Origin: Firmicutes bacterium UBA5010
GTDB lineage: Bacteria; Bacillota; Clostridia; Tissierellales; Sedimentibacteraceae
Reading direction: 5' to 3'
Assembly (NCBI GenBank): GCA_002396645.1
Contig: DGYI01000035.1
Span: 1 to 14,922, forward strand
DNA: 14,922 bases
Shown here: piece after piece, positions 6,693 to 14,188 of the stretch
Numbering within the stretch: position 1 is the first letter of the stretch
How the letters are laid out: the number at the start of each line of letters is the position of its first letter
The notes under the pieces: model-generated
The model's input: the letters and a program-made list of their open reading frames with translations, nothing else
Databases searched by the model: none
Told to the model about the DNA's origin: nothing
Translations under genes and position numbers: made by a program

Positions 6693-7154
6693 ATGGTAAA
6701 AGAAGTTAGTATCAGTAAGATTCAGCAAGAGGCGGAGGATTTATTCAGAAATGGATTTTTTTGTTCTGAAGCAATGATAAGCTGTATAAGAAGTAATTTT
6801 GAGCTTGATCTTCCCGAAGAAGTTATAGCAATGGCATCTGCATTTCCGGTAGGGATGGGACGTTCAAAGTGTGTATGCGGAGCTGTTTCCGGAGGAATGA
6901 TGTGTTTGGGATATTTCTTTGGCAGAACTAAGCAAAAAGATCCTAAGGTTGAAGAGAGTCTTGCGGTTGCAAAAGAGCTTCATGATTGGTTTAAGGAAAA
7001 AAACAGCGCTTTATGCTGCAGAATTTTAACTAAAGGTATGGATATGGCATCAGGTGAGCATAAGGAACAATGTATAAGGTTTACGGGAGAGGTTGCTCGT
7101 AAAGTTTCAGAAATTGTCTGTCGAGAAAAAAATATAAAAAATATTGATATATAG
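6693..7154 (+). CDS. C_GCAxxG_C_C family protein
   Basis: This 153-residue protein belongs to the C-GCAxxG-C-C (redox-active, DUF1440-like) cysteine-motif family found in anaerobes, whose function is poorly known. Family-type cysteines are visible: C24 (FFCSEA), C62 in CGAVSGG, C108/C109 (ALCCRILT) and C127. Further cysteines occur at 31, 60, 71 and 143. Such a set suggests a metal or redox centre. The protein looks soluble, or peripheral, with one moderately hydrophobic Gly-rich helix around 62-76. ATG 6693 is chosen because GGAGG (6683-6687) precedes it by 5 bases; the in-frame ATG at 6681 is immediately before that site. The TDT transporter gene follows, with 9 bp between stop and start, so the two are cotranscribed. 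Members often sit next to transport or electron-transfer genes, but the role here is inference. Confidence 0.85.
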   Translation: MVKEVSISKIQQEAEDLFRNGFFCSEAMISCIRSNFELDLPEEVIAMASAFPVGMGRSKCVCGAVSGGMMCLGYFFGRTKQKDPKVEESLAVAKELHDWFKEKNSALCCRILTKGMDMASGEHKEQCIRFTGEVARKVSEIVCREKNIKNIDI

Positions 7155-7163
7155 GTGAAAAAT

Positions 7164-8087
7164 ATGATAAAGAAAATTCCATTACCTATAGCCGGTGTAA
7201 TGCTGGCTTTGGCCGCAACCGGAAATTTGATTCAAACATATTCTCAGGGACTGAGGCTTGTGTTTGGAGCTATTTCGGCACTGGCAGGCATTTTACTTGT
7301 AATAAAATTTGTTATGTATCCAAAAGATATTTTGGAAGATTTAAAAAATCCTGTAATGGCAAGCGTTGCTCCGACATTTTCAATGGCGTGCATGCTTTTG
7401 GCAGCTTATGTTAAGCCTTATCTTGCAGGTTTAGGTCTTATTTTATGGTTTTTCGGATTTATACTGCATTGCTTGCTGATTATATTGTTTACAATTAGAT
7501 TTATATTAAAATTTGATATGAAAAAAGTATTTCCAAGCTATTTTATAGTTTATGTGGGACCCGCTGCAGCAAGTATTACAGCTCCTGCATTCAATATGCA
7601 AAGTTTAGGACAAGTGGTTTTTTGGATTAGTTTTATATGCTATTTAGCTCTTTTGGCAATAGTCTCATACAGAGTAATAAAAGTAAAGGGTATACCTGAA
7701 CCAGCGCAGCCTTTAATCATCATATTCGCAGCTCCTGCAAGTTTATGTCTTGCCGGATATTTGACAAGCTTTGATACAAAAAGCATGGCGATAGTAGGTT
7801 TTCTTACGGCACTTTCGGCTGTAATGTATATTTTCGCACTGATACAATTGCCGAAGCTGTTGAAGCTTAAATTTTATCCGAGCTACTCAGCATTTACATT
7901 CCCTATGGTCATAAGTGCAATAGCTATGAAGATGACAGACGGATTTTTAACAAAGACAGGCAATAATATAGCATTCTTAAAATATGTAGTGATAATTCAG
8001 ACAATTATTGCCGTTGTATTGGTTTTATATGTTTTATTAAGATATATAATGATGCTTACAAACACTAAGCAGACAAGCAAAGCATAA
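7164..8087 (+). CDS. TDT family (TehA/SLAC1-like) transporter or channel
   Basis: This 307-residue integral membrane protein has about ten hydrophobic segments distributed over its whole length, as in the tellurite-resistance/dicarboxylate transporter (TDT) and SLAC1 anion-channel family. Members move anions such as sulfite, malate, chloride or nitrate; TehA is the structural model. The N-terminal segment PLPIAGVMLALAATGNL is the characteristic first helix. The PAAASITAPAF and APASLCLAGYL segments correspond to the pore-lining Pro/Ala/Gly-rich helices. ATG 7164 is preferred: AGGTGA (7153-7158) precedes it by 5 bases, whereas the in-frame GTG at 7155 is part of that signal. The gene forms an operon with the Cys-motif protein and ends before a clear terminator. 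The transported substrate cannot be deduced. A link between the redox protein and an anion such as sulfite is only a hypothesis. Confidence 0.85.
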   Translation: MIKKIPLPIAGVMLALAATGNLIQTYSQGLRLVFGAISALAGILLVIKFVMYPKDILEDLKNPVMASVAPTFSMACMLLAAYVKPYLAGLGLILWFFGFILHCLLIILFTIRFILKFDMKKVFPSYFIVYVGPAAASITAPAFNMQSLGQVVFWISFICYLALLAIVSYRVIKVKGIPEPAQPLIIIFAAPASLCLAGYLTSFDTKSMAIVGFLTALSAVMYIFALIQLPKLLKLKFYPSYSAFTFPMVISAIAMKMTDGFLTKTGNNIAFLKYVVIIQTIIAVVLVLYVLLRYIMMLTNTKQTSKA

Positions 8088-8112
8088 ATTGTAGATAAAT
8101 ATGGATTATGGA

Positions 8113-8140
8113 AGAGGCGTAGATTCTTACGTCTCTTTTT
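8113..8140 (+). terminator. Intrinsic terminator after the Cys-motif/TDT operon
   Basis: AGAGGCGTA (8113-8121) pairs with TACGTCTCT (8128-8136), with one G-U pair. The loop is GATTCT and a T-run reaches 8140. Confidence 0.88.
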
Positions 8141-8164
8141 GCTTAATCAAATTATTAAATGCTG

Positions 8165-8193
8165 TTGTTTGTTATCAGGTAAAATGATATAAT
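8165..8193 (+). promoter_or_regulatory. Sigma-A promoter of the AP-superfamily hydrolase gene
   Basis: TTGTTT (8165-8170), a 17-base spacer and a perfect TATAAT (8188-8193), with an extended -10 TGA immediately before it. The start codon is at 8224, giving a leader of roughly 25 bases. Confidence 0.7.
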
Positions 8194-8223
8194 TAAAAAA
8201 AGCTTAAATCGGAGGTAGTTTTT

Positions 8224-9033
8224 ATGTCAGAACAGTATAATTCAATTTGTATAACAAAACTTGCATCGAGTATTCTTAGTATAATGGGCTTAGAGATACC
8301 GGGTGATATGGACAGTCCTATAGATATTCTTGTGAAATCGTGTAATCATAAATTAAACTCTGAACATGCCGACAGAGTTGTTATTTATAACCCTGATGCA
8401 GTGGCAATGTGGCTTTATCAAAAGTATACGGATATGTTTAAAAAAGCTGTATGCTGTTCCGACATTTCCTTGCCTATGCTTTCTGTTATGCCATCGGTTA
8501 CTCCCGTTTGCTTTGCATCAATGTATTCGGGAGTGCTTCCGGAATATCACGGGATAAAATCTTATGTGAAGCCTGTCTTAAAAGTCAATACGGTTTTTGA
8601 CACGCTTTTAAAGGCACAAAAAAGAGTTGCTTTGGTTTCTACAACTTCAGACAGCATTTCTATGATTTTTTTGGAAAGACAAATGGATTATTTTATTTAT
8701 GATTCTATAGAGGAAGTAAATAATAAAGCAATCGAGCTTGTTGAAAAAGATGAGCATGATGTAATTATAATATATAACGGTAATTACGATTCTACCATGC
8801 ACAAGTTCGGCACTGAGGCACATGAGTCTATAACTCAGCTGGAGAATAATATCAATTTTTATCAAGAGCTGATAAATAAAATTAAAAAATGCTGGGTGTC
8901 TCACAATACCTTTTACGGCTTTGCGCCTGATCATGGATGTCATGATATTGATGGCAATTGCGGCTCACATGGGCTTGATATGACAGATGATATGAATGTA
9001 ATACATTTTTATGGTTTTAACCCGAGGATTTGA
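8224..9033 (+). CDS. Small alkaline-phosphatase-superfamily phosphodiesterase/phosphatase-like hydrolase
   Basis: This 269-residue protein has the pattern of the type I phosphodiesterase/nucleotide pyrophosphatase branch of the alkaline phosphatase superfamily. Candidate two-metal ligands in order are D58 (VIYNPDA), nucleophile T93 (PSVTPVCFASMYSG, followed by LPEYHGI), D189 and H193 (NYDSTMH), D236 and H237 (APDHG) and H249 (GSHG). The PEYHGI segment after the nucleophile is highly typical. No signal peptide or membrane helix is seen, so the enzyme is probably cytosolic. It is shorter than most relatives: the last His follows DHG by only 12 residues, and the usual insertion there is absent. 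ATG 8224 lies 7 bases after GGAGGT (8211-8216). The gene is alone, with its own promoter. The substrate is unknown. Confidence 0.78.
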   Translation: MSEQYNSICITKLASSILSIMGLEIPGDMDSPIDILVKSCNHKLNSEHADRVVIYNPDAVAMWLYQKYTDMFKKAVCCSDISLPMLSVMPSVTPVCFASMYSGVLPEYHGIKSYVKPVLKVNTVFDTLLKAQKRVALVSTTSDSISMIFLERQMDYFIYDSIEEVNNKAIELVEKDEHDVIIIYNGNYDSTMHKFGTEAHESITQLENNINFYQELINKIKKCWVSHNTFYGFAPDHGCHDIDGNCGSHGLDMTDDMNVIHFYGFNPRI

Positions 9034-9136
9034 TTGATTTTTACAGCTTAAATTAAAAATAATAATATAATTATGACTGTAAAAAGTATTAAAAAAATAT
9101 TTTGTAAAATATTTTCAGATAAAATAAAAAAAGTGA

Positions 9137-9165
9137 TTGACCTTTTTATAAATTTAATATAGAAT
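9137..9165 (+). promoter_or_regulatory. Probable sigma-A promoter upstream of pyrG
   Basis: TTGACC (9137-9142), a 17-base spacer and TAGAAT (9160-9165) predict a transcript starting near 9171-9172. It would begin with the hairpin and terminator-like leader ahead of pyrG. The 316-bp gap from 9034 to 9349 otherwise holds AT-rich sequence. That includes two copies of AAAATATTTT (9094-9103, 9106-9115) and a second possible -10 (TATAAT, 9297-9302 or 9302-9307) without a clear -35. Confidence 0.6.
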
Positions 9166-9184
9166 TGTTTAGTAAATATATAAA

Positions 9185-9206
9185 ATGCTTCGCAAAAGCG
9201 AAGCAT
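9185..9206 (+). other. Perfect 9-bp hairpin in the pyrG leader
   Basis: ATGCTTCGC (9185-9193) and GCGAAGCAT (9198-9206) pair perfectly around an AAAA loop. No T-run follows on the plus strand, so it is not a classic terminator in that direction. It is the most GC-rich element in this very AT-rich gap. It could stabilise a short leader RNA or act in folding of the attenuator that follows. Confidence 0.6.
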
Positions 9207-9229
9207 ATGTAATTTTAAAAAGTTTTTAA

Positions 9230-9277
9230 AGAGACTAAAAAAAAAACCCCTTTTTTTGTCTCTATTTTTTTATTTTT
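9230..9277 (+). terminator. Strong terminator-like hairpin, possible pyrG attenuator
   Basis: AGAGAC (9230-9235) pairs with GTCTCT (9258-9263). After a bulged T, seven A pair with seven T (9251-9257), leaving the loop AAACCCC. A run of seven T (9265-9271), A and five more T follows. The next bases are AGGGG (9278-9282), complementary to the CCCCT of the loop. It lies 73 bp before the pyrG start and downstream of the predicted promoter. It may therefore regulate pyrG by attenuation, although it could also simply end the upstream transcript. Confidence 0.75.
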
Positions 9278-9349
9278 AGGGGATATAAAAATAATCTATA
9301 ATATAATTAGGATAAATTATCAATAAACAAAATTTTTTAGGAGGAAATC

Positions 9350-10951
9350 ATGCCCAAGTATATTTTTATTACAGGCGGAGTTGTATCATCATTAGGCAAA
9401 GGAATAACGGCAGCATCATTGGGATTATTATTAAAATCAAGAGGATTGAAGGTATCTTTACAAAAATTTGATCCATACATAAATGTGGATCCGGGTACTA
9501 TGAGTCCATATCAGCATGGAGAGGTTTTTGTTACTGATGACGGAGCGGAAACTGATTTGGATTTAGGACACTATGAGAGAATAGTTGATATAAATCTTAC
9601 AAAATACAGCAGTATAACAACGGGCAAGATTTATTGGTCTGTTTTGAATAAAGAAAGAAGAGGAGACTACTTAGGGGCGACTGTTCAGGTTATACCTCAT
9701 ATAACTAACGAAATAAAGGATATGGTTTACAGAGCACAAGAGGTGCAGGATGTAGATGTTGTTATAACCGAAATAGGCGGAACAATAGGGGATATAGAGA
9801 GCTTACCGTTTATAGAGGCTATAAGACAGATAAAATTTGATGTGGGTAAGGATAATGTGCTTTATATTCACGTTACTTTATTGCCGTATCTTAATAAGGC
9901 AGGAGAACTGAAAACTAAGCCTACACAGCACAGTGTAAAGGAGCTCAGAAGCGTAGGTATTCAGCCGGATATATTGGTTTGCCGTACGGAAGTTGAATTA
10001 TCTGAAGAACAGAAAAATAAAATTGCTTTATTCTGCAATGTTGATAAAAACAGCGTAATACAAAATCTTGATGCCGAAAGCTTGTATGATATTCCTCTTT
10101 TGTTGGAGGAAGAAGGAATTGCAAATATAGTGTGCAAGGAGCTTAAATTGGAGTGCAATGAGCCTGATTTAAGTAATTGGAGGCAGATGGTACAAGCTTC
10201 CAAAAACGCAAAGCATAGAGTAAGCATCGGGCTTGTCGGCAAATATGTAGAGCTAAGAGACGCTTATCTTTCGGTTGCCGAAAGCTTAAAGCACGGAGGA
10301 ATAGAAAACAGTGCAGAGGTAGACATAAAATGGATACATGCTACTGATGTTAATGAGAATAACTATGAAGAAATTCTCAAGGACTGCGATGGGATATTGG
10401 TACCGGGAGGCTTTGGGGACAGAGGGGTAGAGGGTAAAATTCTGGCAACTAAATATGCCAGAGAGAATAATATTCCTTTCCTTGGAATATGTTTGGGTAT
10501 GCAAATGGCAGTAACCGAGTTTGCCAGAAATATAGTAGGATATAAGGATGCTCACAGCTCAGAATTAAACCCGAAAACAACTCATCCTGTCATAGATTTA
10601 ATGGATGATCAGGTTAATGTAGAAAATAAAGGCGGAACTATGAGACTTGGAGAATATCCGTGCAAGCTAAAGGACGGATCAAAGGCGAAGTCCGCTTACG
10701 GAAATGAAGAAATCATATATGAGCGCCACAGACACAGATATGAATTCAACAATGCTTACAGAGAAGTTATTGAGAAAAACGGAATGGAAATAACAGGGAC
10801 ATCTCCTGACGGAAGACTGGTTGAAATTATTGAGATAAAGAATCATCCGTGGTTTGTAGCTGCACAATTCCATCCTGAATTTAAATCAAGACCGACAAGA
10901 AGTCATCCTTTGTTCAGAGACTTGATAAAGGCTGCTATAGAAAATAAATAA
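9350..10951 (+). CDS. pyrG: CTP synthase (glutamine-hydrolysing)
   Basis: The 533-residue enzyme makes CTP from UTP, ATP and glutamine in the cytosol, the last step of de novo pyrimidine nucleotide synthesis. Residues 1 to about 265 are the amidoligase domain, with the N-terminal P-loop-like GGVVSSLGKG (9-18), the UTP-binding segment around DPYINVDPGTMSP and the GGTIGDIES motif (143-151). Residues about 290-530 are the class I glutamine amidotransferase domain, with nucleophile C381 in GICLGMQ and the H508/E510 pair in HPEF. The length and all key residues are normal. ATG 9350 follows AGGAGG (9339-9344) by 5 bases. The gene is flanked by terminators, so it is monocistronic. In other Gram-positive bacteria pyrG is controlled by CTP-dependent attenuation in the leader. 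The leader here has a candidate attenuator but no obvious GGG start. Confidence 0.98.
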   Translation: MPKYIFITGGVVSSLGKGITAASLGLLLKSRGLKVSLQKFDPYINVDPGTMSPYQHGEVFVTDDGAETDLDLGHYERIVDINLTKYSSITTGKIYWSVLNKERRGDYLGATVQVIPHITNEIKDMVYRAQEVQDVDVVITEIGGTIGDIESLPFIEAIRQIKFDVGKDNVLYIHVTLLPYLNKAGELKTKPTQHSVKELRSVGIQPDILVCRTEVELSEEQKNKIALFCNVDKNSVIQNLDAESLYDIPLLLEEEGIANIVCKELKLECNEPDLSNWRQMVQASKNAKHRVSIGLVGKYVELRDAYLSVAESLKHGGIENSAEVDIKWIHATDVNENNYEEILKDCDGILVPGGFGDRGVEGKILATKYARENNIPFLGICLGMQMAVTEFARNIVGYKDAHSSELNPKTTHPVIDLMDDQVNVENKGGTMRLGEYPCKLKDGSKAKSAYGNEEIIYERHRHRYEFNNAYREVIEKNGMEITGTSPDGRLVEIIEIKNHPWFVAAQFHPEFKSRPTRSHPLFRDLIKAAIENK

Positions 10952-10978
10952 TATTAATAATATTTAAGATATTGTCAG

Positions 10979-11021
10979 AAACAGATTGCATATTAAAATT
11001 TTGTGTAATCTGTTTTTTTTT
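10979..11021 (+). terminator. Intrinsic terminator after pyrG
   Basis: AAACAGATTGCA (10979-10990) pairs with the segment 11004-11015 (TGTAATCTGTTT), with one G-U pair. The T-run at 11013-11021 follows. Confidence 0.9.
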
Positions 11022-11022
11022 G

Positions 11023-11051
11023 TTGGAAATTTGGAAATAAGGTGGTAAAAT
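11023..11051 (+). promoter_or_regulatory. Sigma-A promoter of the ABC exporter operon
   Basis: TTGGAA (11023-11028), a 17-base spacer and TAAAAT (11046-11051), with an extended -10 TGG immediately before it. It starts right after the pyrG terminator and about 45 bp before the first permease start. Confidence 0.6.
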
Positions 11052-11098
11052 GTATATATTAATCACAAATAAAATGCTTAATGTTTAGGAGGGATAGT

Positions 11099-12994
11099 TT
11101 GTTTGAAAATTCAATTAAATTCATTCTTAGAACACCTGTTAAAAGTATAGTGTTTACAGTTATGATTGCAGCCATTTCTGTTATGCTGTACTTCGGAGTT
11201 TCTTTATGGGATGAGAGCTATAACGGAATACAGCAGGCTAAGAGAGACTATAAAACTGTCGGGACTGTAACACAGAACAACATTAAAAATTTAACCGATG
11301 CTAATCTGGAATTCATTGAAAGCTCAAAATTCGTAGATGTGGTTGACAATAGAAATATAATCACCGCATATAATAATGAGTTTGTTTTAGATGATGAAGA
11401 GTTAAAGCTTATAGACAGATTTGCGGTTTTTGAAGCTACAAGGCTGGAACGTCATGAGGAAACAAATTTTGACATGTCTCAAATTAAAAATATCGAGCTG
11501 ATAGATAATTATGAAAGAACTATACCAAAAACCAGTATTTATCGTATCAGGGAAGTTATATACGGAGGCCATTATCAAAATTACAGTGTAGGTGACTACA
11601 TAATAATAACAAATGCAAATGCCTTAAATCCACATATGGATAGGTCCAGGATAAATGCTACCAGAGGAAGAACATATCTTATGAACTTATACAATATCGT
11701 ACCTGAATGTAGATTTACAACAAGCAATTTTTATTTTGAACCTGATGTTCTTAGCTATATTGACGCTACAATATGGACAGATCAGGGATCAAGGACATAT
11801 AAGGCTATAAAGAAGTCAATAGAAATATATGAAAAAAATTTAAGATCTGTAAGCATTGTGCTGACAGATAATTTGAATATGATGCTTAAATTTCATAACA
11901 ATGAAGCAAAAATTGTTGAGGGCAGAGAGATTTCTGCAGATGAGTATAAGAACGGTGCAAATGTTTGCCTTATAAGTAAAGCCTTTGCAGATACGAATGG
12001 ATTTAAGATAGGCCAGGAAATAGATATGACACTTACAGATGCCTTTAAAGCAGAAAAAAATATCAGAAATTCAAGTGCCGGTGTATATAGCGACGGAACA
12101 CCGGGATTTATGCCTATAAAGGGAGATATAGAGGAGCATACGAAAGATATAGGGACTAAAAGCTATGAGATAATAGGATTTTATGAAGCAGAAAACTACA
12201 ACAGCTATTATGATATACCTAACAGCACTATAATTGCTCCTAAAGGTTCAATATCAGAGGATATTATAGAAAAAATATATAGACCTGAAGAATTGATAAA
12301 AATTCACGAGTACAAAGGAGCAGGCTTATCTAAGGCTTGCATCAGAACTCATCAGCAAAGAATTCCGTACAGAACTGTAGCCACATACTCATTTTTATTA
12401 AAATCGAGTGATGATGCAGAGAAATTTTTAGAGGAGTTTTCCGACAAAAGGTTAGATACAAGGTATAAAATGGTTTTATACGATCAAGGATATTCAAACG
12501 TAGCTAAAGCATTAAAAGAAATGCAAAAAATTGCCGTAATTTTGACTGCTACCTGTGTCGGCAGCGGCATAGTCGTAATAACATTATTTGTTTATATGTT
12601 TATCATAAAAAGACAAAAAGACCTTGCAATTATGCTTAGCATAGGAATGTCAAAGCTTAAGGCGGTTTTGATAATTGTATCAAGCATAATAATAATTTCT
12701 TTGATAGGATCTGTTGTAGGAGCAGTTATAGGTAACTTCTTCTATGATGACGTTAAATCATCTATTTTTGACAATATAGAGGAACAAAAGGAAAATGAGA
12801 TTATGTACTATAATCCAAACTATGTGAGCAGTAACGAAGTTTCAGTGAAAATCGAATATCAGATTTCAAAGATAACAATTTTATATACTGTAGTTCTAAT
12901 GATTTTATTTACTTTGCTTCTAAGCTCCTATGGTATAAGAAAGCTGGTACTTGTTGAGCCTCTGGAGCTTTTATCCAAGAAGGAGGGAGCTTGA
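11099..12994 (+). CDS. FtsX/MacB-type ABC transporter permease, long subunit
   Basis: The 631-residue membrane protein has the FtsX/MacB fold: a cytoplasmic N-terminal amphipathic start, TM1 at about residues 13-35, a large extracytoplasmic region of some 440 residues, then three C-terminal helices at about 478-502, 521-547 and 592-614. The segment after the second helix, KRQKDLAIMLSIGMSKLK, is the conserved coupling helix of the family (normally RxxEIGILRAIG-like) that contacts the ATPase. The start chosen is TTG 11099, 5-6 bases after AGGAGGG (11087-11093). An in-frame ATG at 11081 would place that Shine-Dalgarno inside the gene and has none of its own. The stop overlaps the next start by one base (TGATG). 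Such systems export peptides or lipids or act mechanically on envelope components. The substrate is unknown. No Bce-type kinase or regulator gene adjoins. Confidence 0.85.
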   Translation: MFENSIKFILRTPVKSIVFTVMIAAISVMLYFGVSLWDESYNGIQQAKRDYKTVGTVTQNNIKNLTDANLEFIESSKFVDVVDNRNIITAYNNEFVLDDEELKLIDRFAVFEATRLERHEETNFDMSQIKNIELIDNYERTIPKTSIYRIREVIYGGHYQNYSVGDYIIITNANALNPHMDRSRINATRGRTYLMNLYNIVPECRFTTSNFYFEPDVLSYIDATIWTDQGSRTYKAIKKSIEIYEKNLRSVSIVLTDNLNMMLKFHNNEAKIVEGREISADEYKNGANVCLISKAFADTNGFKIGQEIDMTLTDAFKAEKNIRNSSAGVYSDGTPGFMPIKGDIEEHTKDIGTKSYEIIGFYEAENYNSYYDIPNSTIIAPKGSISEDIIEKIYRPEELIKIHEYKGAGLSKACIRTHQQRIPYRTVATYSFLLKSSDDAEKFLEEFSDKRLDTRYKMVLYDQGYSNVAKALKEMQKIAVILTATCVGSGIVVITLFVYMFIIKRQKDLAIMLSIGMSKLKAVLIIVSSIIIISLIGSVVGAVIGNFFYDDVKSSIFDNIEEQKENEIMYYNPNYVSSNEVSVKIEYQISKITILYTVVLMILFTLLLSSYGIRKLVLVEPLELLSKKEGA

Positions 12995-14184
12995 TGTTTT
13001 CTGTTAAATTTGCATTGACAAATATGAAAAGAAGCTTCATGAAATGGCTTATAGTTTCAATTGTCATTGCTATACTGAGTGCTTTAATCTTTTTATATGA
13101 TTATATACTGGAAACTTATGAAAACAAGCTGGAGGATATTTACTCAAACATGGACTTAACTGCATCTGTGTCATTTACACCATATACTTCAGATGAGGAC
13201 AGAAATATTTCTCCGGATTTTGTTGAAGAAGTTAAAAGAACCGGCTTTGTAAAGGACACATCATATAAGATTGTTTATGACTACAAGACTTATTATGATA
13301 ATTATTTGAGGAATAATATGAAGCTGGAGGAAATGGATAAAAAGCTTATCGGGATAAATAAGCCTGATATTTTTAATAGCGTTGTGGACACTGCATCTAT
13401 TGATTTTCTTGAGGGTTATGATGCTGAAAAAATCTTTAGCAGCAGTGAAGCGGTATGTGTACTGAGTGTAAATGTCAGCAGAAGATTAGCTTTAGACTTG
13501 GGAGATAGTATCAAGCTTACAGTAATGACAGATTTATATGATGAAGAAAACTTTACAATAGTTCCTTTTACTATAGTAGGTACATATAGCACTAAAGCGA
13601 CAGATTATACTATATATACTCCGTTTGAATATCTGGCAGATCAGATTACAGGTAACGGACAGGAATATAGAATAGATGAGGTTGTATTTAGTCTGACCAA
13701 TCTTAAAGAGATAAAAGAGCTGGAATCGAAATTTATAGATATGGGTCTTATAAACAACAATTCATATCTTCCGGGTATGAGCTGCAGCATAGACAGTACA
13801 GAATTTGTGAGAATGACAAATGAGGTCAAAAAGATAATATCAATCATGACTTCGCTTCGCCTTACGGTTTATGCCATTATTTTCTTTATAGATTTTGCAA
13901 TCGCATATATGTATGCGGAAAGCAAGCGTAAAACATTATTTATAATGAGATCTATGGGTACGCAAAAATTAAATTCGTTTATTTCTGTTTTTTTTGAAAA
14001 TACTCTTATATGTTTATTGGGTGTAATAGTCGGATTGTTAATATTCAGTATGTTTTCAAGCATACATATGAAAAATATCATTGCGGTAATAATATTTTTT
14101 ACTGTGTTTTTGACAGGGACCATAGCTTCAATTTGTTCTATGCTAAGTAAAAACATATTATCAATCTTATCGGTAAAGGAGTGA
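12994..14184 (+). CDS. FtsX/MacB-type ABC transporter permease, short subunit
   Basis: This 396-residue membrane protein is the second permease of the operon. TM1 is at about residues 17-37, followed by an extracytoplasmic domain of about 245 residues, then helices near 284-308, 327-352 and 362-386. The coupling segment AESKRKTLFIMRSMGTQKLN is well preserved. The start ATG overlaps the previous stop by one base, and AGGAGG (12981-12986) lies 7 bases upstream inside the previous gene, indicating translational coupling. It is much shorter than its partner, mainly in the extracytoplasmic part, so the transporter is probably an asymmetric heterodimer of two permeases with two copies of the downstream ATPase. 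Heterodimer formation is inferred from operon structure. Four base pairs separate its stop from the ATPase gene start. Confidence 0.85.
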   Translation: MFSVKFALTNMKRSFMKWLIVSIVIAILSALIFLYDYILETYENKLEDIYSNMDLTASVSFTPYTSDEDRNISPDFVEEVKRTGFVKDTSYKIVYDYKTYYDNYLRNNMKLEEMDKKLIGINKPDIFNSVVDTASIDFLEGYDAEKIFSSSEAVCVLSVNVSRRLALDLGDSIKLTVMTDLYDEENFTIVPFTIVGTYSTKATDYTIYTPFEYLADQITGNGQEYRIDEVVFSLTNLKEIKELESKFIDMGLINNNSYLPGMSCSIDSTEFVRMTNEVKKIISIMTSLRLTVYAIIFFIDFAIAYMYAESKRKTLFIMRSMGTQKLNSFISVFFENTLICLLGVIVGLLIFSMFSSIHMKNIIAVIIFFTVFLTGTIASICSMLSKNILSILSVKE

Positions 14185-14188
14185 TTTC

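Noticed and set aside
9038..9085. TTTTTACAG/CTGTAAAAA inverted repeat as terminator of the AP-superfamily gene
   Set aside because: Long 30-base AT-only loop and A-rich, not T-rich, sequence after the second arm on the plus strand.
9094..9115. Two copies of AAAATATTTT as a repeat or operator
   Set aside because: Low-complexity A/T sequence in an AT-rich gap; chance occurrence is likely and no further copies form an array.
9185..9229. A 14-codon leader peptide (MLRKSEAYVILKSF) in the pyrG leader
   Set aside because: No Shine-Dalgarno before the ATG, the start is inside the perfect hairpin, and there is no codon bias suggestive of a pyrimidine-related leader peptide.
11081..11083. ATG 11081 as start of the long permease
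   Set aside because: It has no upstream Shine-Dalgarno, while the strong AGGAGGG at 11087-11093 lies inside that reading and points to TTG 11099.
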